From the NCBI RefSeq assembly GCF_013149785.1, contig NZ_JABEZU010000001.1:310001-374000 (forward strand): 64,000 nt of DNA, read 5' to 3'. The translations under genes and the position numbers were made by a program. Shown piece after piece: positions 33,737 to 42,715 of this stretch (position 1 is its first letter; each line of letters opens with the position of its first letter). The stretch comes from Isoptericola halotolerans (GTDB taxonomy: Bacteria; Actinomycetota; Actinomycetes; Actinomycetales; Cellulomonadaceae). Under the pieces are notes generated by a model. The model was given only the letters and a program-made list of their open reading frames with translations, ran no database searches and was not told the origin of the DNA.

Positions 33737-35731
33737 ATGCCGCAGAATATCCGAGTGGCTACCTCCCCCCGCCTGCCCCGTGTCCGCGCCTCCGAGCTGG
33801 TCGGCCGTGGGTGGCTGAACACCGGTGGCCGGGAGATCGCGCTGGCGGACCTGCGCGGGAAGGTCGTGATCCTCGACTTCTGGACCTTCTGCTGCCTCAA
33901 CTGCCTGCACGTCCTGGACGAGCTGCGCGAGCTGGAGGAGTCCCGCCGCGAGGAGCTCGTCATCGTCGGCGTGCACTCGCCGAAGTTCGCGCACGAGGCC
34001 GACCCGGACGCCCTGGCCGCGGCGGTGGAGCGGTACGACGTGCGCCACCCCGTCCTGGACGACCCGGAGCTGACCACCTGGGACGCCTACACCGCCCGGG
34101 CCTGGCCCACGCTCGTCGTCGTCGACCCGGAGGGGTACGTGGTGGCGCAGATGGCGGGGGAGGGGCACGCGTCCGCGATCGCGGCGATCGTGGACGAGCT
34201 GGTGGCCGAGCACGAGGCCAAGGGCACCCTGCACCGGGGTGACGGCCCGTACGTGCCGCCCACACCCGAGCCGAGCACCCTGCGGTTCCCGGCCGAGGCG
34301 GTGCAGCTGCCGGGTGGCAACCTGCTCGTGGCCGACGCCGGCCACCACTCGCTGGCCGAGCTGGCGCCCGACGGCGAGACCCTGGTGCGGCGCATCGGCT
34401 CGGGCGAGCGCGGGTTCGTCGACGGCGGACCCTCGACGGACGGGAGCCACGCGGCCCGGTTCAGCGAGCCGAACGGGCTGTGCCTGGTCCCCTCCGAGCT
34501 ACGCGCCCGCCTCGGCTACGACGTGCTGGTCGCCGACACCGTGAACCATGCGCTGCGCGGTGTACATCTCGACTCCGGTCAGGTGTACACGGTCGCGGGG
34601 ACGGGTCGGCAGTACATGGTCGGCGGGCAGGAGAACGTCGCCGCGCCGGACGAGGCGCCCCGGGCGCACGAGACGGGCGACCAGTACCCACCCACCTGGG
34701 TCAACCTCTCCTCGCCCTGGGACGTGGCCTGGTCGCCGGACCTGGCCGCGTTCGTCGTCGCGATGGCGGGCAACCACACGCTGTGGATGTTCGACGACGA
34801 GCAGGGTTCGCTCCGGCTGCTCGCCGGCACGATGAACGAGGGTCTCGAGGACGGCGGCGGCGACGGCGCCTGGTTCGCGCAGCCGTCCGGCCTCGCACCG
34901 TCGCTCGATGCCGACGGTCGACCCGACGGCGGCCTCTGGCTCGCCGACGCCGAGACCTCCGCGCTGCGCCACGTCGCACCCGACGGCGGCTCGGGCGTCC
35001 GGGTGACCACCGCCGTCGGGCAGGGGCTGTTCGACTTCGGGCACCGCGACGGCCCGGCCGCGCAGGCCCTGCTGCAGCACCCGCTGGGCGTGGCCACGCT
35101 GCCCGACGGCAGCGTCGTCGTCGCCGACACGTACAACGGCGCGCTGCGCCGGTACGACCCGACCGCAGGCGAGGTCACCACCCTGGCGACCGGCCTCGCC
35201 GAGCCGAGCGACGTCGTCGTGCAGGCCGACGCCGACGGCGGCACCGTCCACCTGCTGGTGGTCGAGTCCGCCGCGCACCGGCTCACCCGGGTCGCGCTGC
35301 CCGCCGACCTCGCCGGGGAGGTGCTCGACGGCGGCGCGCACCGCGTCGCCCGCACGGCCACCGACGTCGCCCCGGGCGAGCTGCTGCTGGACGTGCCGTT
35401 CACCCCCGCGCCGGGCCAGAAGCTCGACGACCGGTTCGGACCCTCCACCGAGCTGCAGGTCAGCGCCACACCTCCCGAGCTGCTGCTCGACGGCGCGGGC
35501 GGCGGCACCGCGTTGAGCCGCGACCTACGCATCAACCCTGAGGTGCCCGAGGGAGTCCTGCACGTCACCGCGAAGGCGGCCTCCTGCGACGAGGTGCCCC
35601 TGGGCCCCGACGGCGAGCCGGACCCGGACGTGTTCCCCGCCTGCCACCTCGCCCAGCAGGACTGGGGCGTACCGGTGCGCGTCGTGCCCGACGGCGGCGC
35701 CACCCTGACGCTCCCGCTGCGCGGGGCGTAG
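33737..35731 (+). CDS. thioredoxin-like / NHL-repeat protein (NHLRC2-like)
   Basis: A 664-residue protein. ATG 33737 is used; a GTG at 33755 is also possible, with GAATAT about 6 nt upstream as a potential leaderless promoter. Residues ~15-165 form a TlpA/thioredoxin fold with the redox motif CCLNC (FWTFCCLNCLH). The rest is an NHL-type beta-propeller (repeated VADAGHH, VADTVNHALRG and VADTYNGALRR blocks). Proteins of this architecture are conserved from bacteria to human NHLRC2, with poorly known function; thiol redox activity is likely. No signal peptide is visible. Confidence 0.88.
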   Translation: MPQNIRVATSPRLPRVRASELVGRGWLNTGGREIALADLRGKVVILDFWTFCCLNCLHVLDELRELEESRREELVIVGVHSPKFAHEADPDALAAAVERYDVRHPVLDDPELTTWDAYTARAWPTLVVVDPEGYVVAQMAGEGHASAIAAIVDELVAEHEAKGTLHRGDGPYVPPTPEPSTLRFPAEAVQLPGGNLLVADAGHHSLAELAPDGETLVRRIGSGERGFVDGGPSTDGSHAARFSEPNGLCLVPSELRARLGYDVLVADTVNHALRGVHLDSGQVYTVAGTGRQYMVGGQENVAAPDEAPRAHETGDQYPPTWVNLSSPWDVAWSPDLAAFVVAMAGNHTLWMFDDEQGSLRLLAGTMNEGLEDGGGDGAWFAQPSGLAPSLDADGRPDGGLWLADAETSALRHVAPDGGSGVRVTTAVGQGLFDFGHRDGPAAQALLQHPLGVATLPDGSVVVADTYNGALRRYDPTAGEVTTLATGLAEPSDVVVQADADGGTVHLLVVESAAHRLTRVALPADLAGEVLDGGAHRVARTATDVAPGELLLDVPFTPAPGQKLDDRFGPSTELQVSATPPELLLDGAGGGTALSRDLRINPEVPEGVLHVTAKAASCDEVPLGPDGEPDPDVFPACHLAQQDWGVPVRVVPDGGATLTLPLRGA

Positions 35732-35734
35732 GGG

Positions 35735-36550
35735 TCACACCATCGCGGCGGAACGTTCCCACAGCTCGCGCGCCGCGCCAGGGTCGGCCTTGCGCCGGAC
35801 GCCCGTCGTGATCCGGCGGTGCTCGTAGTACGCCCCGGGGGCGAAGGTCTCCCCGGGTGTGCCCTCCGCCAGCCAGACGAGCTGGTCGGCGCCGCGCTCC
35901 GGGCTGACGGTGAACAGCCGCTTGAGCCGCCCGTGGTAGATCCGCCGCAGGACGTGCGTGGTGTCGCCCGCGAAGCCGGTGGCGACCACCCCGGGGTGGA
36001 AGGCGACCGCGCTGATCCCCTGGTCGCCGTACCGGCGCTGCAGCTCCTCGGTGAACAGGATGTTGGCCAGCTTGCCGTTGCCGTACGCCCGGTGCGGGGC
36101 GTAGCGCTCGGCGTTCTGCAGGTCGTCGACGTCGAACCGGCTGAACACCTGCGCGGCCCGGCTGGCGGTCTGGATCACCGTGGCCCGCCCGGCCACCAGC
36201 GCGGGCATCAGCAGCTCGGTGAGCAGGAACGGCGCCAGGTGGTTGACCTGGAACGTCTTCTCGTAACCGTCCACGGTCAGGGTGCGGTCGCCCATGATTC
36301 CGCCGGCGTTGTTGGCGAGCACGTCGATCCGCGGGCAGGCGCCCAGCAGCTCCTCGGCGAGGCGGCGCACCTGGGCCAGCTCGGCGAAGTCCGCCACGAA
36401 GGACGGGACGCCGAGCTCGTCGGCGACGGCCGCCGTCTTCTCCGCCGAGCGACCGACGAGGACGACCTGGTGCCCGTGCCGCACGAGCCGTCGGGCGGCG
36501 GCGGCACCGATCCCGTCGCTCGCCCCGGTGATGACGATGGTGCGGGGCAC
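35735..36550 (-). CDS. short-chain dehydrogenase/reductase
   Basis: A 271-residue SDR from GTG 36550 (GGAGGG upstream). It has the cofactor motif TGASDGIG, NNAG, the catalytic Ser in IQTASRAAQ and Tyr-x3-Lys in YGNGK. It resembles retinol-dehydrogenase or WWOX-like classical SDRs with broad substrates. It converges on the thioredoxin/NHL gene with 3 bp between the stops, and lies downstream of the kinase gene on the same strand. Confidence 0.92.
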   Translation of the reverse strand: MPRTIVITGASDGIGAAAARRLVRHGHQVVLVGRSAEKTAAVADELGVPSFVADFAELAQVRRLAEELLGACPRIDVLANNAGGIMGDRTLTVDGYEKTFQVNHLAPFLLTELLMPALVAGRATVIQTASRAAQVFSRFDVDDLQNAERYAPHRAYGNGKLANILFTEELQRRYGDQGISAVAFHPGVVATGFAGDTTHVLRRIYHGRLKRLFTVSPERGADQLVWLAEGTPGETFAPGAYYEHRRITTGVRRKADPGAARELWERSAAMV

Positions 36551-36582
36551 GGACCCTCCGGTGGTGTCGGTCGGCAGGCGGA

Positions 36583-37578
36583 TCAGGCCGCCTCGAGCTC
36601 GTCGAGCATCCGCTCGAGATTCGCACGGGACGTCCCCACGTACCCGGTGACCCAGTCGCCCGAGTAGGCGCGCGGCACGACCTCGACCACGAGCAGGCAG
36701 GCGAAGTAGGCCCGGTACAGGCGCAGCCGCGTCCAGGCGGCCGGGTCGCCGTGTCCGGGCGTCCCGTCACCGAGACCGAGGTCGCCGCCGGCGTCCCGGT
36801 AGCCGCCGAGCACGTCGGGGTCCACGGCACCGGCCCCGAGCTGGTCGGCGCCGACCATCTCGAACAGAGGGTCTCCCCACAGGGCGCGCTCGGCGTCGAG
36901 CGCGGCGGCCAGCCCGTGGCCGGCGGGGTCCAGCAGGATGTTGCCCGGCCACAGGTCGGCGTGCACCAGGCGCGGCGTCGTGACGGTCGCCAGCACCTCG
37001 GCGTGGGCGTCGACGGCGGCCCGCAGGCGGCCGTGCGGCAGCGGGACGTCCCAGCGCACGGCGTCGTCCAGGACGGCCTCGACCATGGCGGCGAACGCTT
37101 CCGGCCACGTCGCCCGGCCGAGCCCGGACTCCGGGGCCGGGTAGCCGAAGCGATCGCCCGTGATCCGGTGCAGACCGGCCATGAAGCGGCCGAGCTCCCG
37201 ACGCACCCGACGGGTGGTCTCGCCGTCGAGGCCCGCCTGGTGCCAGAGGACACCCGGCACGTGCTCGGTCACCAGGACGTCCCCGTCGACGTGCTCCCGG
37301 CTGCGGTCCGTGTGCAGGAGCGCCGGCACGGGCAGACCGGCCCGGCGGGCGAGCAGGTAGGCGTGCGCCTCCGTGCCCGCGATCCCGTGCTCGTAGCGCA
37401 GCAGCCGAGCGGTGTCCGCGCCGGTCACCTTCACCACGACCTGGCGGCCGTCGGTCAGGTCGGCGCGCAGCACGGTGGCGAACAGACCGCCCGCCAGGGG
37501 CTCGACGCCCCGCACGGTCCCGAGGGATGCCAGCACGGCGGCGACCTGGTCCTCGGTGACGGTGGTCTTGGTCAGCAC
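36583..37578 (-). CDS. phosphotransferase of the APH/fructosamine-kinase family
   Basis: A 331-residue kinase-like protein from GTG 37578. The catalytic loop is LVHADLWPGNIL (HxDxxxxN) and the metal-binding Asp lies in ALDAERALWGDPLFE. A nucleotide-binding Lys appears in VVVKVTGAD. The family phosphorylates aminoglycosides, choline, fructosamines or other small amines; the substrate cannot be told. Proximity to the SDR gene (32 bp) suggests a shared transcript. Confidence 0.88.
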   Translation of the reverse strand: MLTKTTVTEDQVAAVLASLGTVRGVEPLAGGLFATVLRADLTDGRQVVVKVTGADTARLLRYEHGIAGTEAHAYLLARRAGLPVPALLHTDRSREHVDGDVLVTEHVPGVLWHQAGLDGETTRRVRRELGRFMAGLHRITGDRFGYPAPESGLGRATWPEAFAAMVEAVLDDAVRWDVPLPHGRLRAAVDAHAEVLATVTTPRLVHADLWPGNILLDPAGHGLAAALDAERALWGDPLFEMVGADQLGAGAVDPDVLGGYRDAGGDLGLGDGTPGHGDPAAWTRLRLYRAYFACLLVVEVVPRAYSGDWVTGYVGTSRANLERMLDELEAA

Positions 37579-37621
37579 CCGTCGAGCCTAGCCGCGCGCC
37601 CACCGGCCCGGAAGGGTCGCG

Positions 37622-38299
37622 TCACGCCAGGCCGCACTCGCGCGCGACCACGGCGGCCTGCATCCGGGAGGACACCTGCAGCTTGGTCAGCACCCGCGAC
37701 ACGTGCGTCTTCGTGGTGGCCTCGGAGATGACCAGCCGGGCGGAGATCTCCTGGTTCGACAGTCCTCGGCCCAGCGCGGCGAGCACGTCCGTCTCGCGGG
37801 GCGTCAGCCCGCCGACCCGCGGGTCGGCGGGCACGGGTGGTCCCGGGGCGGACGACGACGGCGCGGTCGCCGCGCTGAGCCGGGCCAGCACTCGACGGGT
37901 CACCTCGGGGGCGAGCACCCCGTCGCCGGCGGCGACCTGCCGCACGGCGCGCAGCAGGTCGGCGGGCTCGGCGGACTTGAGCAGGAAGCCCGCCGCGCCC
38001 GCCTGCAGCGCGCCGTCCACGTACTCGTCCAGGTCGAAGGTGGTGAGGACCAGCACGTCGGCCAACCCTCCTCCGACGATGGTGCGCGTCGCGGAGAGGC
38101 CGTCCGTGCCGGGCATCCGCAGGTCCATGAGCACGACGTCGGGGCGCAGCGCCCGCGCCATCGTCACGGCCGCGTCCCCGTCGGCCGCCTCGCCGACGAC
38201 CTCGACGTCGTCTGCGGTCTGCAGCAGCAGCCGCAGGCCTGCCCGGATGGCGGCGTGGTCGTCCGCGACGAGCACCCGGACGGGGTGGGGTGCCGTCAT
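37622..38299 (-). CDS. LuxR-family response regulator
   Basis: A 225-residue NarL-type regulator from ATG 38299, which overlaps the kinase stop (38296-38298) as ATGA. The receiver domain has VADDH and phospho-acceptor Asp59 (VLMDLRMPG), and Lys in FLLKSAEP. The LuxR helix-turn-helix reads LTPRETDVLAALGRG and LVISEATTKTHVSRV. A low-complexity Ser/Pro linker joins the domains. Partner of the upstream kinase; no target is evident. Confidence 0.95.
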   Translation of the reverse strand: MTAPHPVRVLVADDHAAIRAGLRLLLQTADDVEVVGEAADGDAAVTMARALRPDVVLMDLRMPGTDGLSATRTIVGGGLADVLVLTTFDLDEYVDGALQAGAAGFLLKSAEPADLLRAVRQVAAGDGVLAPEVTRRVLARLSAATAPSSSAPGPPVPADPRVGGLTPRETDVLAALGRGLSNQEISARLVISEATTKTHVSRVLTKLQVSSRMQAAVVARECGLA

Positions 38300-39573
38300 G
38301 CCACGGTCCTGTCGTGCAGCGGCAGCTCGACCCGGACCACCCAGCGGTCCTGCGGGTCGTGCTCCGGCCCGGTGGACGTCGGCACCGCGGAGAACGTGCC
38401 ACCGAGGGCCTCGGCACGCTCCCGCATGGTCAGCAGCCCGTCGCCGGCGCTGAGCACCTCGGGCGCGAGGGGCTGGGTGGTCGTCGCGGACAGCGCGTTG
38501 ACGACCTCGAGCCGCAACGGGCCGTCGGCCGACCGGCGCAACGTCAGACGCACCGCGCTGCCGGGTGCGTGCTTGCGGACGTTGGTCAGGGCTTCCTGGA
38601 CGATGCGGTGCATGGCCTGGCTCACCGCGGTGGGCCACGGCTCGTCCGCCAGGCGGTCGGGGTCGTCGACCAGCACCTCGTGGCCCCACGAGCGGGCCGT
38701 CTCCACGAGCCGGTCGAGGCGGTCCATGCGTTCCGGGGCGGACACGGGGTCGCGGGGCGCGTCGGCACGCAGCAGCTCGATCATCGACCGCATCTCCGTC
38801 AGCGACTCGACCGCGCTGTGGCGCACCTGGTCCAGGGCCTCGCGGTCCCGACGGGTGTCCGGCGTGCCCGCCAGCGCGGCTCCCGCGTGCAGGGCGATGC
38901 TGGACAGGTGCGAGGCGACGACGTCGTGCAGGTCGCGTGCCATCGCCGCTCGTTCCGCCTGGACCGCCTCGTGCCGCCGTGCGGTGGCGAGCCGGTCGAG
39001 GTCGGCGGCGCGTCGGCGCTCGAGCTCGGCGGCACGTGCCGCCTCGTCGGCGCGGGCACGCTCCAGCTCCGCGAGCTCGGTCTTCTGCCGGACGTTGTCG
39101 GCCCACCACATCGGCACGAGCAGGATCGCGCCGAGCTGGATGCCCGCGAAGACGAAGACCTGCAGGCTCCGCGTGGCCTCCCCGGCGACGACGGCACCCG
39201 CGACGCTGAGGACCGCCGCCGTCGTCCACAGGGCGGTCCGGGCCCGGCGCGACGACCACAGGGCGGCGGCGTACAGCAGGTCCCAGAGCACCAGGAGGAT
39301 CGCCAGGCTGCCGCCCCACGCGAGATCGACCAGGGTGACGGAGACGCCGCCCGCCAGCGCCAGGAGGGGATGGGTGCGCTTGGCGAGGATGAGGAGGCAC
39401 CCGGCGCCCAGCAGGGCGACGCGCCACCACGGCCGCGGTTCGACGGGCGTGAGGAGCCCGAGGTCCGGGGTGAGGCCGACGAGGCCCACCTGGAGAGTGA
39501 CCAGGCCGCCCACGAACGTCAGCAGGGCTGTGCGCAGGTCCGCCCGGCGTGCGCTGGTGTCCACGACTCCCAT
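38296..39573 (-). CDS. sensor histidine kinase (DesK/LiaS type)
   Basis: A 425-residue sensor; ATG 39573 is preferred, an in-frame ATG at 39645 would add 24 residues. Four to six N-terminal transmembrane helices are followed by a coiled coil (ELERARADEAARAAELERRR) and a HisKA_3 domain with phospho-His216 in ARDLHDVVASHL. The HATPase domain contains EALTNVRKHAPGS. Actinobacteria often use such kinases to monitor the membrane or cell wall. It overlaps the response-regulator gene. Confidence 0.93.
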   Translation of the reverse strand: MGVVDTSARRADLRTALLTFVGGLVTLQVGLVGLTPDLGLLTPVEPRPWWRVALLGAGCLLILAKRTHPLLALAGGVSVTLVDLAWGGSLAILLVLWDLLYAAALWSSRRARTALWTTAAVLSVAGAVVAGEATRSLQVFVFAGIQLGAILLVPMWWADNVRQKTELAELERARADEAARAAELERRRAADLDRLATARRHEAVQAERAAMARDLHDVVASHLSSIALHAGAALAGTPDTRRDREALDQVRHSAVESLTEMRSMIELLRADAPRDPVSAPERMDRLDRLVETARSWGHEVLVDDPDRLADEPWPTAVSQAMHRIVQEALTNVRKHAPGSAVRLTLRRSADGPLRLEVVNALSATTTQPLAPEVLSAGDGLLTMRERAEALGGTFSAVPTSTGPEHDPQDRWVVRVELPLHDRTVA

Positions 39574-39692
39574 CCCAGCACGGCCGGAGGATCTGCGCGT
39601 CGGTCGAAGGGTGTACACGGCGGTGCGGGGGAGCGGCAGGATCATCCGTCCGGGCGACGACGGCGCGGGTCGTGCCGGTCGATCCTGCTCGC

Positions 39693-40481
39693 ATGGACCT
39701 CCTCGACCTCCCCGGCGCCGACGGCATGCTCCCGCTGGTCGGCGCTCTGGTGGTGCTCGCGCTGATCGACTCGACGAGCTTCGGCACGCTGCTCGTCCCC
39801 GTGTGGTTGCTGCTCGCCCCCGGGCGACCCCGGGTGGGCCGGATGCTCCTCTACCTCGGCACCGTGGCGGGGTCCTACCTGGTGATCGGGGTGGCGATCG
39901 CGCTCGGCGCCGGTCTTCTGCTCGACAGGTTCGACGGTGTGCTCGAGTCGCGACCGTGGCTCCTCGCCCAGCTTCTCGCGGGGGTCGGCCTGTTCGCGTG
40001 GAGCTTTCGCTTCGACGGCAAGCGGGCCCGCCGTCGGGCGGAGCAGGGGCGACCGTCCCGACTGGTCCGCTGGCGGGAGCGGGCGATGGGGACCGCTCCG
40101 GCCGGGAGCGGCCACGGCTCGGGCCCGAGCTCGGTGGCGACCACGAGCCTGACGCCGCTGCTGGGCCTCGCCGTCGGTGCCGTGCTGCTGGAGGTGGCCA
40201 CGATGCTGCCCTACCTCGCGGGGATCGGGCTCGTCACCGCCGCGGACCTCCCCGCCGCCCTCGCGCTCGCCCTGCTGGCGGGCTACTGCCTCGTCATGGT
40301 GCTGCCCGCGCTGCTGCTGCTCGCCGCACGGAGGGCGGCTGCCCGGCGGGTCGACCCGCTGCTGCAGCGCGCGGAACGGTGGTTGTCCAAGAACGCCGCG
40401 GAGATGACCGGCTGGGTCCTCGGTATCGTGGGAGTGCTCCTCGCGCTGAACGCGCTCGGGCGGCTGGGGTGGACCGGCTGA
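39693..40481 (+). CDS. GAP-family membrane protein
   Basis: A 262-residue membrane protein with six transmembrane helices and a charged cytoplasmic loop (KRARRRAEQGRPSRLVRWRE). The opening VGALVVLALIDSTSFGTLLVPVW is typical of the GAP (Sap) family related to LysE-type exporters; a mycobacterial relative helps transport sulfolipids or glycopeptidolipids. ATG 39693 has no strong Shine-Dalgarno. It is divergent from the histidine kinase. Substrate unknown. Confidence 0.85.
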   Translation: MDLLDLPGADGMLPLVGALVVLALIDSTSFGTLLVPVWLLLAPGRPRVGRMLLYLGTVAGSYLVIGVAIALGAGLLLDRFDGVLESRPWLLAQLLAGVGLFAWSFRFDGKRARRRAEQGRPSRLVRWRERAMGTAPAGSGHGSGPSSVATTSLTPLLGLAVGAVLLEVATMLPYLAGIGLVTAADLPAALALALLAGYCLVMVLPALLLLAARRAAARRVDPLLQRAERWLSKNAAEMTGWVLGIVGVLLALNALGRLGWTG

Positions 40482-40553
40482 CACGACGGCGCGCCGCCGT
40501 CACGTGGGGCGATACCCTCCGGTGGTTCTCGATCCCGTCCGAAAGGCCCCCTC

Positions 40554-40964
40554 ATGTCCGACCAGCCTCAGGACCCGCAGCAGCCGGGTCAGCCGCAGCC
40601 CGGTCAGCAGCCGTACGCCCAGCAGGGCCAGCCGTACCAGCAGCCGTACGCCCAGCCCGGTCAGCAGCCCTACGCCCAGCAGCCCTACGCGGCCTACCAG
40701 CAGCCCTACGGGTACGCCGACCCGAACGCCAAGTCGCGCATCGCCGCCGGCCTGCTGGGGATCCTGCTCGGCACGCTCGGCATCCACCGCTTCTACCTCG
40801 GCTACACCGGGCTCGGCCTGACGATGCTGCTGATCTCGGTGCTGTCCTTCGGCTTCCTGTCGTGGGCGGTGGCGATCTGGGGCCTGGTCGAGGGGATCCT
40901 GTACCTCACCGACAAGACCGGGAGCTTCTCCCGGGACGCCAAGGGCGTGCCGCTGCGCGACTGA
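40554..40964 (+). CDS. TM2-domain membrane protein with Pro/Gln/Tyr-rich N-terminus
   Basis: A 136-residue protein from ATG 40554. The first ~60 residues are a low-complexity run of QQPYAQ-type repeats, followed by a TM2 domain (residues ~64-118): two transmembrane helices around GIHRFYLGYTGLG. TM2 proteins are widespread and of unknown function. The N-terminal repeat is likely disordered and cytoplasmic. Stands alone, convergent with the HAD gene. Confidence 0.93.
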   Translation: MSDQPQDPQQPGQPQPGQQPYAQQGQPYQQPYAQPGQQPYAQQPYAAYQQPYGYADPNAKSRIAAGLLGILLGTLGIHRFYLGYTGLGLTMLLISVLSFGFLSWAVAIWGLVEGILYLTDKTGSFSRDAKGVPLRD

Positions 40965-40979
40965 GCCGGGCCGGTCGGC

Positions 40980-41630
40980 TCAGTCCGGCCGGCCGAGGCA
41001 GGCCGCCAGCTCGTGCAGGGAGTCGACGACGTCGACGCGCGCGGCCTCCGGACGGGTGGCGTGCAGGTAGCCCCACGGGCCGCGGCGGATCAGCACGGGC
41101 CGCATGCCGGCGTCGGCGGCGGGCAGCACGTCGTTGTCGAGCCGGTCGCCCACGTAGGCGATGCCGGACGGCGGCACCCCGGTGAGGTCGGCGACCCGTG
41201 CGAAGAACTCCGGGTCGGGCTTCTCCACGCCCCACTCGTCCGAGGTGCGGATGCTGTCGACGGGCAGGTCCATGGCCTCCAGCGCGCGCCGGGCCTGCGG
41301 CGGCTGGTTGCCCGCGACGACGACGGCGTACCCGGCGTCGCGCAGGGCGGCCAGGGCCGGCCGGACGTCGTCGTAGAGGTCGTCCGCGTCGAAGTTCTCC
41401 CGCAGGCCGTCGGGCTCGTCCGCCGCCCACCGGGCGATCTCCGCGGGCACGTCGAACCCTGGCCGGGCCAGCTCGAAGGCGTGCTCGAGCGGCCTGTCGG
41501 TGGCGGCGCAGGCGCCGATCAGGCCGAGGAACGTGCCACGGGGCAGGCCGAGCCGGTCGGCCCACCGGGAGAAGATGCGGGTCTCGTCGATCAGGGTCTC
41601 GCCGACGTCGAGGACCACCGCGCTCACCAT
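40980..41630 (-). CDS. HAD-family hydrolase
   Basis: A 216-residue HAD phosphatase-like protein from ATG 41630. Motif I is VVLDVGETLIDE, where the usual first Asp is present but the second (DxD) is replaced by Gly-Glu, as in some dehalogenase-like members. Motif II Thr/Ser is weak (VVVAGNQPP), motif III Lys is in EKPDPEFF and motif IV in AYVGDRLDND. The reaction is probably phosphoester or haloacid hydrolysis; the altered motif I leaves this open. A long perfect hairpin lies upstream. Confidence 0.85.
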   Translation of the reverse strand: MVSAVVLDVGETLIDETRIFSRWADRLGLPRGTFLGLIGACAATDRPLEHAFELARPGFDVPAEIARWAADEPDGLRENFDADDLYDDVRPALAALRDAGYAVVVAGNQPPQARRALEAMDLPVDSIRTSDEWGVEKPDPEFFARVADLTGVPPSGIAYVGDRLDNDVLPAADAGMRPVLIRRGPWGYLHATRPEAARVDVVDSLHELAACLGRPD

Positions 41631-41678
41631 GCCGCCGAGCCTATCCGCCGCCCCTCTCGCCTACCCCTCCCACACCGA

Positions 41679-41753
41679 CCGCGAAGTAGTACCTCCGGTG
41701 CTGCGGAAGGACGCGCGGGGTACTTCCGCAGCACCGGAGGTACTACTTCGCGG
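41679..41753. repeat. long intergenic hairpin element C with 31-bp perfect arms
   Basis: The left arm 41679-41709 (begins CCGCGAAGTAGTACCTCCGG) is exactly inverted at 41723-41753, with a 13-nt loop (41710-41722). It lies between divergent genes (HAD hydrolase and isomerase-like protein), so it is not a simple terminator. It is AT-richer than its surroundings and unrelated in sequence to hairpins A and B. Confidence 0.85.
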
Positions 41754-41816
41754 CCGTCGACGTGCCGGAGTAGCGTATTCAGCGGACGTCCAGACCTCGG
41801 ACCTAGGGTGAGAGAC

Positions 41817-42674
41817 ATGACCGAACCGGCGATCCCTGTGACGCTGTCGACAGCGTCGGTGTACCCGCGTCGTGCCGCGTTCGCCTTCGAGTCCGCCGCC
41901 GAGATCGGCTACGACGGCGTCGAGGTGATGGTGTGGCACGATCCGGTCTCCCAGGACCGGCGCGCCCTGTCGCGCCTCGCGGAAGACACCGGCATGCCGA
42001 TCCGTTCCATCCACGCCCCGACGCTCCTGGTGAGCCAGCGGGTGTGGGGCCGTTCACCGGCGGACAAGCTCGCTCGCGCGGTGGACATGGCCGGCGAGCT
42101 GGGGGCGCGGACCGTCGTCGTGCACCCGCCGTTCCGCTGGCAGTACCGCTACGCGCGCACCTTCGAGGAGCAGGTCCGCACGCTCAACGCGTCCAGCGAG
42201 GTGACGGTGGCGGTGGAGAACATGTACCCGTGGCGCCCGCACTCACGGCTGGACCGGGAGCTCAAGGCGTACCTGCCCGGCTGGGACCCGATGGAGCACG
42301 GCTACGACGCCGTGACGCTCGACCTCTCGCACGCCGCGATCGCGCAGCAGGACGGGCTGACGCTGCTGCGCCAGTTCGGCGACCGGCTGCGTCACGTCCA
42401 CCTGGCCGACGGCACGTTCAACGCCCGGGACGAGCACCTGGTGCCGGGCCGCGGAGACATGCACTGCGACAAGGTGCTCACCGAGCTCGCGCAGACCGGG
42501 TTCGACGGCGACGTCGTGCTGGAGATCTCCACCCGGAAGGCCTTCGACGCCCACGAGCGGCACACCGACCTCGTGGCCGGCCTCGAGTTCGCCCGGTCCT
42601 ACCTTGCGCCGGAGCCCGTGCCGTACACGCCCCCCGAGCCGGAGCACCGCCACCTCCCGGCGGACGCCTGGTAG
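41817..42674 (+). CDS. sugar phosphate isomerase/epimerase-like TIM-barrel protein
   Basis: A 285-residue AP-endonuclease-family-2 fold protein from ATG 41817. Typical elements are AAEIGYDGVEVMVW near the N-terminus, RTVVVHPPF, VAVENMYPW, LDLSHAAIA and HVHLADGTF, which carry the metal-binding His, Glu and Asp residues. This fold covers xylose isomerases, inosose dehydratases and related enzymes. The exact substrate is not indicated by neighbours. Confidence 0.88.
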   Translation: MTEPAIPVTLSTASVYPRRAAFAFESAAEIGYDGVEVMVWHDPVSQDRRALSRLAEDTGMPIRSIHAPTLLVSQRVWGRSPADKLARAVDMAGELGARTVVVHPPFRWQYRYARTFEEQVRTLNASSEVTVAVENMYPWRPHSRLDRELKAYLPGWDPMEHGYDAVTLDLSHAAIAQQDGLTLLRQFGDRLRHVHLADGTFNARDEHLVPGRGDMHCDKVLTELAQTGFDGDVVLEISTRKAFDAHERHTDLVAGLEFARSYLAPEPVPYTPPEPEHRHLPADAW

Positions 42675-42715
42675 GTCGCGCGCCGCGCGGTCGTGCGGCA
42701 GATGGTGCGAGGCAG

